64,000 nucleotides of DNA, taken from NCBI RefSeq assembly GCF_003634635.1, contig NZ_RBJB01000004.1:620001-684000 (forward strand). The letters run 5' to 3'. Positions within the stretch are counted from its first letter, which is position 1; each line of letters begins with the position of its first letter. The translations under genes were made by a program, and so were the position numbers. This document shows, in pieces, positions 8,399-18,517 of this stretch. This DNA comes from Marinobacter nauticus. GTDB lineage: Bacteria; Pseudomonadota; Gammaproteobacteria; Pseudomonadales; Oleiphilaceae. A model generated the notes under the pieces. It had not been told where the DNA came from, made no database searches, and saw only the letters and a program-made list of their open reading frames with translations.

Positions 8399-9496
8399 CT
8401 AGAGCCAGTCATTTAGCATAATGCCAAACCCGACCCGCTCAATTCGCTCGTTATAGTCAATCAGGCTCTCCCCATACCCGTTGTAATACTGGAAGAACCC
8501 TTTAAGCGTATCCCCCATCGGAAAACTGTACCCGAACTCCACCGACGTACGGTTATCTGACCGCAGATTATTCAACAGCTTCAACGAAAAGGTCCGGTCT
8601 TCCGTCAGCTTGTAAACAGCGTGATAACTGGCATGGCCCAGATAGCGTTCGATGTCTTCGTTGTCGTCGCTGCTGCTGTTTTCAGGCAAGCGGTACCAGG
8701 GCTGAACCATAAACAGCCAGCGGTCCACACTATAGGCAACGGAACCCATAATCCGGTTCCAGCTCCGGGATCGGGGGTCAGACTGCCCGTTTGACTGATG
8801 ATTGAAGCCCACCGACACCGCACTCAGCGTTCCGGGGCCGAGATCCCAGTTCAGGGCGTGCCTGAAAAACAGCTCCGGCTCATAGTTGGTCTCCCGGAAA
8901 GGCGCCGATTCATCCTGATTGTAGACCTGCCAAAAAGATTTTTGGGTGTAGCCAAACCAGAAGGTTGTGCGGTCGTCGAAAATGCCCGTCAGCAACGGAA
9001 CCTTGAAGCTGATCTGGTACTTGGCTTCCTCGTTTTCCAGGTTGTAGTCATAATCGATAGCTCCCAGTCGCGGGCTTGCGGGCAAGGCATTGGGGTCGTC
9101 CACCCAGGTGATCGGCAGAATGTAATTGGGCTGATGAGTCACGAAACTGCCGGTAAACGAGAAGATTGCCCGCTCGGCAGAAAGATAGTTGTCCACCAGC
9201 GCGGCCATCACCCCGTCATCAGGATCGTCTTCCAGGGCATTACCCACGATCTTCTCCCGGGTTTTCTTGTCGGCCACCAGTTCCTCTGCATCCGCCTCGG
9301 CTTCTTCCAGCTGTTCCTCGCTGGCCTGGTCACGCTCGGCCTGAGGGTTGTACTTGGCGTCATAGCAGGCCAGCCGTTGCACACCTTCCTTGATCAGCGC
9401 GCAGTTAACATCGGGTTCCTCTGGCCGATCCTGGGCAACAACCAGATTGGCCGTGCCCAACAGAATCAGGGGTAGCAGCTTGAGGCTGGGGGTCAT
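8399..9496 (-). CDS. pldA: Outer-membrane phospholipase A (OMPLA)
   Basis: Outer-membrane beta-barrel phospholipase, 365 aa, which hydrolyses misplaced phospholipids in the outer leaflet. A signal peptide covers residues 1-21 (ends VVAQ). The catalytic triad His233, Ser235 and Asn247 has the same spacing as His142, Ser144 and Asn156 of the E. coli enzyme. It lies in the motif FNHQSNGQSDPRSRSWNR. The protein has about 75 residues before the barrel that E. coli lacks: a cysteine pair in CALIKEGVQRLACYD, then an acidic, probably helical stretch (about 55-90). The downstream end abuts hairpin repeat copy 1. Confidence 0.92.
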   Translation of the reverse strand: MTPSLKLLPLILLGTANLVVAQDRPEEPDVNCALIKEGVQRLACYDAKYNPQAERDQASEEQLEEAEADAEELVADKKTREKIVGNALEDDPDDGVMAALVDNYLSAERAIFSFTGSFVTHQPNYILPITWVDDPNALPASPRLGAIDYDYNLENEEAKYQISFKVPLLTGIFDDRTTFWFGYTQKSFWQVYNQDESAPFRETNYEPELFFRHALNWDLGPGTLSAVSVGFNHQSNGQSDPRSRSWNRIMGSVAYSVDRWLFMVQPWYRLPENSSSDDNEDIERYLGHASYHAVYKLTEDRTFSLKLLNNLRSDNRTSVEFGYSFPMGDTLKGFFQYYNGYGESLIDYNERIERVGFGIMLNDWL

Positions 9497-9505
9497 GGGG
9501 GCTCC

Positions 9506-9847
9506 TTATTGGGCGGTACTCAGGCTTATCCAGGTGTTGGCAATGCCGTAAATCCAGACCCCAAGCAGGGTGAGGGTCAGCAGGGCGAAGATCGCGCGAT
9601 GGCGGGGGCGGCGCTGGTCGTTCGCCGAGGCGACCCAGCGTAGATACATCAACCCGATAAAACTCAGAAAAACGCCCAGGCTGGCAAACGCCGGAATCAG
9701 CAGCCAGCCGGCAGAAAGCGGGGTGCCATCGCTTGACTGGTTGCTGAACCAGGCCATCGAGATCAGCAGTACCGCCAGGCTGGAAAACTCCAGGATCAGT
9801 AAGGTTTTTCGGCGCTTGTCCGGGGTCGTCTGTTGCTGTTGGTTCAT
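9506..9847 (-). CDS. Small membrane protein of unknown function
   Basis: A 113-residue protein with a charged start (NQQQQTTPDKRRK) and three probable transmembrane helices, near residues 16-34, 47-69 and 84-105. I do not recognise the family. It lies 9 bases upstream of pldA on the same strand, so the two are probably one transcript. The loop between helices 2 and 3 is very basic (NDQRRPRHR), suggesting it faces the cytoplasm. Confidence 0.7.
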   Translation of the reverse strand: MNQQQQTTPDKRRKTLLILEFSSLAVLLISMAWFSNQSSDGTPLSAGWLLIPAFASLGVFLSFIGLMYLRWVASANDQRRPRHRAIFALLTLTLLGVWIYGIANTWISLSTAQ

Positions 9848-10038
9848 GCGGCGACTCTGGGTTTGAGTGAATGAACGCTATGGTAACCGGAATCCATGGC
9901 AAAGGAGCTACAACCTACGAAACTGTCATTAAAATGGTTGAAATCAAATTCTGATTTTGCTCTCTGGTTTTTTTGCGGAGGCTCAATCGCTATAATGCGG
10001 CGACCGAAAGATTATAACGCTCAAATGCGAGGTGCATT

Positions 10039-10458
10039 GTGAAGATGAAGAGAGTCCTGGCTGTTGTTCTGCTTGGTTTTGGCCTGGCCGCCGGCGCCGC
10101 AGTGGCAAGTGTTGAAGACGAAATCCGCGAGCGCATCAAGCCGGTGGGCGAAGTGTGTCTGCAGGGTGAAGAGTGTGGCGAGGCTGCTGCACCTGCTGAG
10201 ACAGCCAGCTCCGGCCCGCGTTCTGGCAGTGAAGTCTACGACGCCGTGTGCATGGCGTGTCATACCACCGGCGCAGCCGGCGCTCCGGTCATTGGCGATG
10301 CCGCTGCCTGGGCTCCGCGCATTGAGAAGGGTATCGATACCCTGATTGATCACGCCATCAATGGCTTCAATGCCATGCCGGCCAAAGGTGGCTGTGCCAA
10401 CTGCCCGGATGAGGAAATCACCGCTGCCGTTGAGCATATGGTTGAGCAGAGCAAGTAA
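10039..10458 (+). CDS. Cytochrome c5-type monohaem cytochrome c
   Basis: Periplasmic electron carrier, 139 aa. A signal peptide (about 1-23) precedes an acidic segment with a cysteine pair (VCLQGEEC). The haem site is CMACH at 71-75. Met113 in NAMPAKGG is the axial ligand, and Cys119/Cys122 form the extra disulfide pair typical of cytochrome c5. The start could be GTG at 10039 or ATG at 10045; a GAGGTG sequence at 10029-10034 is 4 or 10 bases away. It shares a two-way terminator with the convergent rep gene. Confidence 0.9.
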   Translation: MKMKRVLAVVLLGFGLAAGAAVASVEDEIRERIKPVGEVCLQGEECGEAAAPAETASSGPRSGSEVYDAVCMACHTTGAAGAPVIGDAAAWAPRIEKGIDTLIDHAINGFNAMPAKGGCANCPDEEITAAVEHMVEQSK

Positions 10459-10477
10459 GCAATCTGTAACGACCTGA

Positions 10478-10502
10478 CAAACCCCGCCCCGAGCGGGGTT
10501 TG
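10478..10502. terminator. Bidirectional intrinsic terminator (cytochrome c5 / rep)
   Basis: A perfect 10-bp stem, CAAACCCCGC and GCGGGGTTTG, encloses a 5-base loop. T-rich sequence follows it on the plus strand and stem-borne T residues lie at the end on the minus strand. It is placed between two convergent stop codons. Confidence 0.85.
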
Positions 10503-10508
10503 TTGTTT

Positions 10509-12527
10509 CTACAGGCCCAGATCGCCAATCAGGGCGCTGAGAGTCGCCTTGCCCTTTTTCTGGTTCGCTTCTTTGTCCTGGTCGCCCAGTCCTTCCCATT
10601 TCACATCCTCTTCCGGCAACTCATCCAGAAAGCGGCTGGGAATGGTCTCCAGTTTTTCCCCGTATTGTTTTCGGGAAGCCGCGTAAGTCAGCGCCAGGGT
10701 TTCCCTGGCCCGGGTAATGCCCACGTACATCAGGCGGCGCTCTTCTTCAATGTTGCCTTCCTCGATGCTGCTGCGGTGCGGCAGAATCTCTTCCTCCAGG
10801 CCCATAATGAACACATGGGGAAACTCCAGCCCCTTGGAAGCGTGCAGAGTCAGCAACTGAACCTTGTCGCTGTCGTCTTCCTCTTCCCGCTGCTCCATCA
10901 TGTCCCGCAGTACCAGCTTGGCGATGGCGTCCTCAATGCCGATTTCGTCGGCGGTGCCCTTGCCGTCGTCCAGCATGCGCTGGATCGACTCCACCAGGTA
11001 CCAGATGTTCTCCATCCGGCGTTCGGCCTGTTTCGGGCTACCGGAATGCTGGTGCAGCCACTCTTCGTACTCGATGTCAGTGAACAACTGTTTGATGACC
11101 GGGATCGGGTCTTCCGAGAACAGGCGCTCGCAGGTTTTGTCGACCCAGTGGGCGAACCGTCTCAGTCGGTCCAGACCTTTCTCGGTGACGTGGGTTTCCG
11201 CCCCCATATCCCCCAGGGCCTTGAACAGACTGACATTGCGTGACCGGGCATAGTGACTTAACTGTTCCAGGGTGCGCGGGCCAATCTCCCGGCGCGGCAC
11301 GTTCACCACCCGCAGGAAGGCCGCATCGTCGTCCGGGTTGATCATCAGCCGCAGGTACGACATCGCATCCTTGATCTCGTTCTTGGAGAAAAACGACTGA
11401 CCGCCGGAGATGCGGTAGGGAATCTGGTAGGCCTGCAGTTTCATTTCCAGCAGCCGTGCCTGGTGGTTGCCCCGGTAAAGGACTGCGAAGTCCCTGAAGT
11501 CGAGGCCGTTTTTCAGCTTCTGATCGAGGATCTCGGTGGCCACCCGCTCGGTTTCGGCATCTTCGTTGCGGCAGCGGATGATGCGGATTTCCTCGCCAAT
11601 GGTGTGGTCACTCCACAGCGCCTTCTCGAACACGTGGGGGTTGTTGGCGATCACCGTGTTGGCGCAGCGCAGGATCCGGCTGGTGGAGCGGTAGTTCTGC
11701 TCCAGTTTGACGATCTTCAGGCTCGGGAAGTCATCTTTCAACTGGGCCAGGTTCTCCGGCCGGGCGCCGCGCCAGGCGTAGATGGACTGGTCGTCATCGC
11801 CCACCACGGTAAACGCCGCCCGCTCGGCCACCAGCTGTTTTACGAGCTCGTACTGGCACACGTTGGTGTCCTGGTACTCATCCACCAGCATGTAGCGGAT
11901 TTTCCGGCGCCACTTGGCAAGCACTTCCGGGTTGTCCCGGAACAGCTGCACCGGCAGCAGAATCAGGTCGTCGAAATCCACCGCGTTGTAGGCTTTCAGG
12001 TATTCGTTGTAGTGCTTGTAAACGATGGCAATGCGCTGCTCACGCTCGTCTGCCGCTTTGCTGTAGGCCTTCGCAGGGCTGCGCATGGCGTTTTTCCAGG
12101 ACGAGATGGTCATCTGCACATCGTTCAGCTCGTCGCCGGCCTCGGCGCTGGCTTCGCGCATCATCAGATCCTGCAGCAGCGCCTTGGCATCTTCGGCGTC
12201 GAAAATGGAGAAGCCTGGGTGGTAGCCCAGGTGGGTGTGCTCCTCCCGGATCATGTTCAGGCCAAGATTGTGAAATGTTGATACGATAAGGCCCCGGGTT
12301 TTGCCCCGATCGACAATGCGGCCCACACGCTCTTTCATCTCCCGGGCGGCTTTGTTGGTAAAGGTGACGGCGGCAATGTGTCGCCCCGGGATGCCCAGTT
12401 CCTCAATCAGATAGGCAATCTTGCGGGTAATCACGCTGGTTTTGCCGCTGCCGGCACCGGCCAGCACCAGCAGGGGGCCGTCGGCGTAGCGTACCGCTTC
12501 ATGTTGTCTGGGATTGAGCTTGTTCAC
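10509..12527 (-). CDS. rep: ATP-dependent DNA helicase Rep
   Basis: Superfamily 1A 3'-5' helicase of 672 aa that helps replication forks pass protein roadblocks. Walker A GAGSGKT is at 24-30. Motif Ia VTFTNKAAREMKERV, the DEYQDTN Walker B helicase box, motif III GDDDQSIYAWRGA and motif VI YVGITRARE are all present. The length and N-terminus (NKLNPRQHEAV) fit Rep better than UvrD or PcrA. The first codon is GTG, with no strong Shine-Dalgarno sequence in front. Confidence 0.94.
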   Translation of the reverse strand: MNKLNPRQHEAVRYADGPLLVLAGAGSGKTSVITRKIAYLIEELGIPGRHIAAVTFTNKAAREMKERVGRIVDRGKTRGLIVSTFHNLGLNMIREEHTHLGYHPGFSIFDAEDAKALLQDLMMREASAEAGDELNDVQMTISSWKNAMRSPAKAYSKAADEREQRIAIVYKHYNEYLKAYNAVDFDDLILLPVQLFRDNPEVLAKWRRKIRYMLVDEYQDTNVCQYELVKQLVAERAAFTVVGDDDQSIYAWRGARPENLAQLKDDFPSLKIVKLEQNYRSTSRILRCANTVIANNPHVFEKALWSDHTIGEEIRIIRCRNEDAETERVATEILDQKLKNGLDFRDFAVLYRGNHQARLLEMKLQAYQIPYRISGGQSFFSKNEIKDAMSYLRLMINPDDDAAFLRVVNVPRREIGPRTLEQLSHYARSRNVSLFKALGDMGAETHVTEKGLDRLRRFAHWVDKTCERLFSEDPIPVIKQLFTDIEYEEWLHQHSGSPKQAERRMENIWYLVESIQRMLDDGKGTADEIGIEDAIAKLVLRDMMEQREEEDDSDKVQLLTLHASKGLEFPHVFIMGLEEEILPHRSSIEEGNIEEERRLMYVGITRARETLALTYAASRKQYGEKLETIPSRFLDELPEEDVKWEGLGDQDKEANQKKGKATLSALIGDLGL

Positions 12528-12673
12528 AGTGTTGGTGCCAAAGGGGAACGGGGCATGGGTTTTTTGCGTCTGGCTATTCTACACCAGGCCGGCATGCTGT
12601 ACCTTGCCGATCTATCAGCTATTCTTTATGTAATGGACTACGCTGTTCTGTACCGATATATGGATCTCGCCAG

Positions 12674-14407
12674 ATGACACTGCCCACCGACACCAGGCCT
12701 GATTGTTTGCGCCTTCTGGTGCTGACACCGGAATACGCCGACTATCTCTGGTTCAGCGCCATGCTCGCGGATGATTCCGAAATCTGCAGTGACGCCACCT
12801 GGTGCCCGGATCTGGTGGACTGTGATGATCTTATTTCCAACGCCAGCTTCGATGTGATCGTGTGGGACTGCGTGTTCCATGGCGGCTCGGAAGCGTCGTT
12901 TCTGCAATATCTGTCGGTATCCAGTGAGGACAAACCCATTCTGGCCATGAGCGCCGAATCCTGCGGAGAAAAAGCCCGGTACCTGGTTGAAAATGGTGCA
13001 TCGGACTACCTGAGCCGCCGCGAGTTAGATCCCTGGAATTTCCGACGCTCCATCAAATGCCTGTGGTACCGCTCCCAGCTCACGCAGTCGGCAAATGGCC
13101 AGCTTGGCCGTGAAGTGGCCACCGGCTTCATCAACCGGGACCTGTTCTTCGATCGGTTACAGCAGGCGGTGCTGAGGGCTGAGCGGGCGAATCATCGCCT
13201 GGCGTTGTTGCACCTGAATATCGATGATTTCCGTAATATCAACGAATCCTTTGGTTACCAGAAGAGTGATCAGCTCATGCTTCGGCTGGCGGAGCGGCTG
13301 CGGCAAACGTTGCGACGGGTGGACTCGTTGATGCGCATCGGTGGTGACGAACTGGCCATCATCGTCGAGAAAGTGGAAGACTCGCTGGATATCACCCAGA
13401 TCATTCGCAAGGTGGTCTCGGCGCTGGATGAGCCGGTGATGGTGGATGGCCAGAATGTGGTGGTCAGCGCCAGCCTGGGCGTGGCCACCTATCCGGAGGC
13501 CGGTGACAGCCCGGAAGAACTGCTCCGGCGGGCTAACCGTGCGATGTTCGAAGCCAAACGCGATCCGGGTACCAGTTACCGGTTTTACGACCGGCAGCTG
13601 CACATTTCCGCAGGCTATCAGCTCCGGCTCGAAGCCGACCTTCGCAATGCCCTGCGGGGCAAGGAACTGGAGCTGTATTATCAGCCACGGATTGACCTCG
13701 CGACCGAGGAGGTGCGAGGGGTCGAGTGCCTGTTGCGCTGGAATCACCCGGAGCGCGGCCTGGTGGGTCCCGATGAGTTTATCCCGGTGGCCGAGCGCAG
13801 TGGTCTGATTGTGCCCATCGGCTACTGGGTTATCGAGCAGGCCTGCAAGCGCTTGCAGGAATCCACCGAGCTGGGCTTTCCCGGACTGGTGTTTGCGGTC
13901 AACCTGTCGTTCCGGCAGTTCCACGATCGCAAGATGACCGAAACCATCTTTCGTATCATCTTCAATGCCAACGTCGATACCAGCCTGCTGGAACTGGAGC
14001 TGACCGAAAGCGCCATGATGCACGACCCGGAATACGCCCAGCGCTGCCTGCGGGAGCTCAATCAGTTGGGCATCAGTTTTGCGCTGGACGATTTCGGTAC
14101 TGGCTTTTCCTCCCTGAGCAATCTGCAGCACCTGCCAATCTCGCTGGTGAAGATCGACAAGTCCTTTGTCCAGGAACTGGGCCAGTCTGCCGATGCCGAG
14201 CATATTATCCGGGCCATTATCAGTCTGGCTCACAGCCTGCAGATCAGCGTGGTGGCCGAAGGGGTGGAAACCGAAGGCCAGCTGGAATTCCTGCGCCAGC
14301 AACACTGCGACGAAATCCAGGGCTACTATTACGCCCGCCCGATGCCCTGGAACGATCTGGTGCAATTCATGAACCGCCAGAACCAGTCCGCTTGCCTGCA
14401 GAAGTAA
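12674..14407 (+). CDS. REC-like/GGDEF/EAL cyclic-di-GMP protein
   Basis: A 577-residue soluble protein. The N-terminal 140 residues resemble a receiver domain: the central Asp is kept (VIVWDC), but the acidic pair after strand 1 and the conserved Lys (here DYLSRR) are missing, so normal phosphorylation is doubtful. The GGDEF domain reads GGDEL around residue 224, with an RxxD inhibitory site five residues before it (RRVD). The EAL domain reads ECL near 351 and keeps NLSFRQF, ELTES, DDFGTG, KIDKSF, AEGVE and the glutamine of QGYYYARP. Both cyclase and phosphodiesterase activities look possible; which dominates cannot be told. Confidence 0.88.
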   Translation: MTLPTDTRPDCLRLLVLTPEYADYLWFSAMLADDSEICSDATWCPDLVDCDDLISNASFDVIVWDCVFHGGSEASFLQYLSVSSEDKPILAMSAESCGEKARYLVENGASDYLSRRELDPWNFRRSIKCLWYRSQLTQSANGQLGREVATGFINRDLFFDRLQQAVLRAERANHRLALLHLNIDDFRNINESFGYQKSDQLMLRLAERLRQTLRRVDSLMRIGGDELAIIVEKVEDSLDITQIIRKVVSALDEPVMVDGQNVVVSASLGVATYPEAGDSPEELLRRANRAMFEAKRDPGTSYRFYDRQLHISAGYQLRLEADLRNALRGKELELYYQPRIDLATEEVRGVECLLRWNHPERGLVGPDEFIPVAERSGLIVPIGYWVIEQACKRLQESTELGFPGLVFAVNLSFRQFHDRKMTETIFRIIFNANVDTSLLELELTESAMMHDPEYAQRCLRELNQLGISFALDDFGTGFSSLSNLQHLPISLVKIDKSFVQELGQSADAEHIIRAIISLAHSLQISVVAEGVETEGQLEFLRQQHCDEIQGYYYARPMPWNDLVQFMNRQNQSACLQK

Positions 14408-14459
14408 GCCGCTGTACCTTTGCGCATTAATTCCGAATGCGATACCAGATCGAGGCAGC

Positions 14460-16784
14460 ATGAACAGTATTTCCCGGCGCATTGCCGAAGAGCTCGGCGT
14501 ACGTGAACAGCAGGTTAATGCCACCGTTACCCTTCTTGATGAAGGCGCTACCGTTCCCTTTATTGCACGCTACCGAAAAGAAGTAACGGGTTCCCTGGAC
14601 GACAGCCAGCTGCGGACTCTGGAAGAGCGGTTGCGCTATCTGCGTGAGCTGGAAGACCGCCGGGGCACCATCCTCAACAGCATTGAGGAACAGGGCAAGC
14701 TGACCGACGAGCTGCGGGCCTCCATCGAAGCTGCCGACACCAAGAACCGCCTGGAAGACCTTTACCTGCCCTACAAACCCAAGCGCCGCACCAAGGCGCA
14801 GATTGCCCGGGAAGCAGGCCTGGAGCCGCTGGCCGATACCCTCTACGACGATCCCACCCAGGATCCGGAAACCGTCGCTGCCGGTTACCTCAATCCGGAA
14901 GCCGGCGTTGAGGATGTCAAAGCCGCTCTGGACGGTGCCCGCTACATTCTGATGGAGCGTTTTGCCGAAGATGCCGAGCTGCTTGGCGCCCTGCGCGATT
15001 TCGTCTGGCAGGAAGGCCAGCTGAAAGTCACTGTGGTGGAAGGCAAGGAAAACGAAGGCGCCAAGTTCCGGGATTACTTCGACCACGTTGAACCGCTGAG
15101 AAAAGTTCCGTCGCACCGGGCGCTGGCCATTCTTCGGGGCCGCAATGAGGGCATTCTGGCCTATTCGATTGTTATGGGCGATGCTGAGGAGGATCGCCGT
15201 CAGCCCCATCCCGCCGAGCAGCGAATTGCCGCCCACTGGCGCATTCGGGATAACGGCCGGGCCGCCGACAAATGGTTGTCGGATGTGGTGCGCTGGACCT
15301 GGCGCGTGAAGTTGTCGACACAGATTGAAACCGATCTGATCGCCCAGGTGCGTGAAGCGGCTGAAACCGAAGCCATCAACGTTTTTGCTGCCAACCTGAA
15401 AGATCTGCTCCTGCTCGCTCCGGCAGGTCCGCGGCCAACGCTGGGGCTCGATCCCGGCCTGCGTACCGGGGTCAAGGTGGCGGTAATCGACGGCACCGGC
15501 CAGGTAGTGGATCACGGCGCCATTTTTCCCCATGCGCCCCAGAACAAATGGGATCAGTCCATTGCCCAGATGGCAGCCTGGTGTCAGAAGTACAAAATTG
15601 AACTGGTGGCTATCGGCAACGGTACCGCCTCCCGGGAAACCGAGAAACTGGTGGGCGACCTCTGCAAACGTTACCCCGAACTGAAGCTGGCCCGCATTGT
15701 GGTGAATGAGTCCGGGGCATCAATCTATTCCGCCTCGGAATTTGCCTCCCGGGAACTGCCGGATCTGGATGTCACCATCCGTGGTGCGGTGTCCATTGCC
15801 CGCCGTTTGCAGGATCCGCTGGCCGAGCTGGTGAAAATCGAGCCCAAGTCTATCGGCGTGGGGCAGTACCAGCACGATGTGTCCCAGGTACAGCTGTCCC
15901 GTAGCCTGGATGCGGTCGTTGAGGACTGTGTAAACGGCGTGGGCGTGGATCTGAATACCGCGTCGGTACCGCTGCTCACCCGGGTGTCTGGCCTGAATCC
16001 GAGCATTGCCCAGAACATCGTGGATTTCCGGAACCAGAACGGCAAGTTCACCAGTCGCAAACAGCTGCTGAAGGTGTCTCGATTGGGTGATCGCACCTTT
16101 GAACAGGCTGCGGGCTTCCTGCGTATCGCCGGGGGCGAAAACCCTCTGGACCGGTCATCCGTGCATCCGGAAGCCTACGGTGTGGTTGAGGCCATTGCTG
16201 AGCGAAATGGCAAGAGGGTGGAGGATATCCTTGGCGATTCCGCGTTCCTGCGCAGTCTTAACCCACAGGACTACGTAACCGAGCAGTTCGGCCTGCCGAC
16301 CATCAAGGACATTATCTCCGAGCTGGAAAAACCGGGCCGGGACCCGCGACCGGAATTCCGCTTTGCCCATTTCGAGGAAGGGGTGGAAACCCTCAACGAC
16401 CTCAAACCCGGTATGGTGCTGGAGGGCTCGGTAACCAACGTCACCAACTTCGGTGCCTTTGTGGATATCGGCGTTCACCAGGATGGCCTGGTGCACATCT
16501 CGGCCTTGTCCCATACTTTCGTGAAAGATCCGAGAGAAGTGGTCAAGGCCGGTGACATCGTCAAGGTCAAAGTGATGGAAGTGGACATTCCCCGTAAGCG
16601 GATTGGCCTGTCCATGCGTATGGATGACCAGCCGGGGGCGGACAACAAGCCAGCCCGGGGCGCAGACCGGAACTCTGGCCGCAGTGCAGGGCGCAAACCT
16701 CAGGCCGGCCAGGGCGCACCTCAAGGTGCCATGGCTGGCGCTCTGGCCCAGGCTATGGCCTCTGCCCGTAAGAACGGCCGTTAA
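14460..16784 (+). CDS. tex: Tex family transcription accessory / RNA-binding protein
   Basis: Cytoplasmic nucleic-acid-binding protein of 774 aa. The order is typical: N-terminal helical Tex domain, a YqgF/RuvX-like nuclease fold ([17 protein letters not shown]), helix-hairpin-helix repeats ([26 protein letters not shown] lies around 500-525), and a C-terminal S1 domain ([21 protein letters not shown]). A Gly/Arg/Ala-rich tail follows. GAGG precedes the ATG. Family members affect expression of toxin and virulence genes in other bacteria; the exact role is unsettled. A 10-bp hairpin follows the stop codon. Confidence 0.94.
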   Translation: MNSISRRIAEELGVREQQVNATVTLLDEGATVPFIARYRKEVTGSLDDSQLRTLEERLRYLRELEDRRGTILNSIEEQGKLTDELRASIEAADTKNRLEDLYLPYKPKRRTKAQIAREAGLEPLADTLYDDPTQDPETVAAGYLNPEAGVEDVKAALDGARYILMERFAEDAELLGALRDFVWQEGQLKVTVVEGKENEGAKFRDYFDHVEPLRKVPSHRALAILRGRNEGILAYSIVMGDAEEDRRQPHPAEQRIAAHWRIRDNGRAADKWLSDVVRWTWRVKLSTQIETDLIAQVREAAETEAINVFAANLKDLLLLAPAGPRPTLGLDPGLRTGVKVAVIDGTGQVVDHGAIFPHAPQNKWDQSIAQMAAWCQKYKIELVAIGNGTASRETEKLVGDLCKRYPELKLARIVVNESGASIYSASEFASRELPDLDVTIRGAVSIARRLQDPLAELVKIEPKSIGVGQYQHDVSQVQLSRSLDAVVEDCVNGVGVDLNTASVPLLTRVSGLNPSIAQNIVDFRNQNGKFTSRKQLLKVSRLGDRTFEQAAGFLRIAGGENPLDRSSVHPEAYGVVEAIAERNGKRVEDILGDSAFLRSLNPQDYVTEQFGLPTIKDIISELEKPGRDPRPEFRFAHFEEGVETLNDLKPGMVLEGSVTNVTNFGAFVDIGVHQDGLVHISALSHTFVKDPREVVKAGDIVKVKVMEVDIPRKRIGLSMRMDDQPGADNKPARGADRNSGRSAGRKPQAGQGAPQGAMAGALAQAMASARKNGR

Positions 16785-16802
16785 CCCCTTCCACTGATTC
16801 AC

Positions 16803-16833
16803 AGCCGTTACGTCTCACAAGGGCGTAACGGCT
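16803..16833 (+). promoter_or_regulatory. Hairpin in the tex-gshA gap
   Basis: A perfect 10-bp stem (AGCCGTTACG / CGTAACGGCT) has an 11-base loop and ends 16 bases before the gshA ATG. There is no T-run after it, so it is not a standard terminator. It could mark the tex mRNA 3' end or lie in the gshA leader next to its ribosome site. Confidence 0.5.
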
Positions 16834-16849
16834 GCAACAGGAGCTCAAC

Positions 16850-18406
16850 ATGGCACAATCCCGCCACTCCCTGTTCCAACAGTTTGCCGCCAGTGACTGG
16901 GACGGTTTCCTCAAAGGGGTCGAAAAGGAAGGCCTGCGCGTCGATGCCAATGGCTTCATTGCCCAGACACCACATCCGGAAGCCCTGGGCTCCGCACTGA
17001 CCCACCCCCGTATCACGACCGACTACTCGGAAGCCCTGCTGGAACTGATCACGCCGGTCTTCGACAATACTGAAGCTATGCTGGCCTCGTTGCGGGATAT
17101 ACATCGGTTCGTCCAGCAGAACCTGGATAACGAAGTGTTCTGGGCCGCGAGCATGCCCTGCGAGATTGACGGCGATGCCAGCATTCCCATTGCCGAGTAC
17201 GGCAGCTCCAACACTGGCCGGCTCAAGCATGTGTATCGTCAGGGTCTGGCGGTGCGTTATGGCCGGATTATGCAGAGTATTGCCGGCGCCCATTACAATC
17301 TTTCCCTGCCGGACAGTTTCTGGCGCAAATGGCAGGAACTGGTGGGCAACAAGGATAGCCTCCGGGATTTCAAATCAGACCAGTACTTCTGGCTGATCCG
17401 GAATTTCCGCCGCCGCAGCTGGTTGCTGATGCTGCTGTTTGGCGCTTCGCCGGCACTGGATGCCAGTTTTGTGGCCGGCGTCCGGCACGACCTGGCACGG
17501 TTCGATGATCGCACCTGGTTTGGCCAGCACGCCACGTCTTTGCGCATGGGGGATCTGGGTTACCACAACAATGCCCAGGCCTCGCTGAATATCTGCTTCA
17601 ATGAGCTGAGCACTTATACCCGGACACTGGATCGCGCCATCCACACCAACTGGCCAGCGTATGAAGCCATTGGCACCCGGCGCAATGGCGAGTTTGTCCA
17701 GATCAATACCAATGTGCTTCAGATTGAGAACGAGTACTACAGCGCGGTACGTCCCAAGCGCACCACCGAGCGGGGTGAAAAGCCGATCCAGGCTCTGGAT
17801 GCCCGGGGTGTGGAATACATTGAGGTGCGTTGTCTGGACCTGGATCCGTTCTCGCCGGTGGGCGTGAACCGCGAGCAGATCGATTTCCTCGACCTGTTCC
17901 TGCTGGATTGCCTGCTCACCGATTCTCCCCGTATTGAAGACGATGAGTGCGAACGGCTTGATGACAATTACAAGGACGTCGTCGCCAGCGGTCGCCTGCA
18001 TTCACTCAGTCTGTGCCGGGGTGGACAGCGTGTGCCTGTGGGCGAGGCCGCCGTTGAATGGCTGGAGCGCTTGCAGCCCCTGGCAGAGCTGCTGGATGGC
18101 TGGAATCATAGTGATACCTACAGGTCGGCGCTGGCGGCTCAACGGTCGAAACTCGAGGGCAATGATTGGGCGGTGCCTTCCGCTCGAGTGCTTGAGGCCA
18201 TGGGGCAGTCAGGCCTGGGCCATCGCGACTGGGTACAGGCGATATCCCGTGAACACCAGCAAACCCTGAATTCGGAGCCACTGGCACCGGAGGTGCTGGC
18301 GGACTTCCGTGCCATGAGTGCGCAGTCCCTGGTCGAGCAGAAAGAGCAGGAAGCTGCGGACAGTCAGCCATTTCCGGAGTTTCTGGAGGCCTACCTGAAA
18401 TCCTGA
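16850..18406 (+). CDS. gshA: Glutamate-cysteine ligase (type 1)
   Basis: First enzyme of glutathione synthesis, joining glutamate and cysteine with ATP in the cytoplasm; 518 aa, the usual length of proteobacterial GshA. Family segments include GVEKEGLRVDANG near the N-terminus, PCEIDGDASIPIAEYGSSNTG, NLSLPDSFWR, and YIEVRCLDLDPFSPVGV. AGGAG is 7 bases upstream of the ATG. gshB is not in the window. The gene is followed by an 11-bp hairpin and then rmf. Confidence 0.96.
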   Translation: MAQSRHSLFQQFAASDWDGFLKGVEKEGLRVDANGFIAQTPHPEALGSALTHPRITTDYSEALLELITPVFDNTEAMLASLRDIHRFVQQNLDNEVFWAASMPCEIDGDASIPIAEYGSSNTGRLKHVYRQGLAVRYGRIMQSIAGAHYNLSLPDSFWRKWQELVGNKDSLRDFKSDQYFWLIRNFRRRSWLLMLLFGASPALDASFVAGVRHDLARFDDRTWFGQHATSLRMGDLGYHNNAQASLNICFNELSTYTRTLDRAIHTNWPAYEAIGTRRNGEFVQINTNVLQIENEYYSAVRPKRTTERGEKPIQALDARGVEYIEVRCLDLDPFSPVGVNREQIDFLDLFLLDCLLTDSPRIEDDECERLDDNYKDVVASGRLHSLSLCRGGQRVPVGEAAVEWLERLQPLAELLDGWNHSDTYRSALAAQRSKLEGNDWAVPSARVLEAMGQSGLGHRDWVQAISREHQQTLNSEPLAPEVLADFRAMSAQSLVEQKEQEAADSQPFPEFLEAYLKS

Positions 18407-18414
18407 CGCCGCTT

Positions 18415-18442
18415 GCGTCACGTCCGGAAAGGGACGTGACGC
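18415..18442 (+). terminator. Hairpin after gshA
   Basis: A perfect 11-bp stem, GCGTCACGTCC and GGACGTGACGC, surrounds a 6-base loop 9 bases past the gshA stop. It lacks a following T-run, so termination would be weak or factor-assisted. Confidence 0.5.
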
Positions 18443-18503
18443 ACAGAACCGGCTGTCCGGTTTGCTGGATCTGTTACCTGCTGTTACTTTCTATTACATC
18501 AGG

Positions 18504-18513
18504 TAAGGAGGTG
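18504..18513 (+). promoter_or_regulatory. Full-length Shine-Dalgarno of rmf
   Basis: TAAGGAGGTG pairs with all ten bases of the usual anti-Shine-Dalgarno end of 16S rRNA and lies 4 bases before the rmf ATG. No other start I checked in this window has so complete a site. RMF itself binds the ribosome near that rRNA end. Confidence 0.7.
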
Positions 18514-18517
18514 GCCC

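Noticed and set aside
10478..10502. Third member of the dispersed hairpin family
   Set aside because: The loop is only 5 bases and lacks the conserved core; it is an ordinary terminator.
13157..14524. A 455-codon open frame on the minus strand opposite the GGDEF/EAL gene
   Set aside because: It lies wholly in the shadow of a gene with clear domains. Its protein has the Gln/His/Leu/Gly-rich composition typical of antisense frames in GC-rich DNA, and it has no recognisable family.
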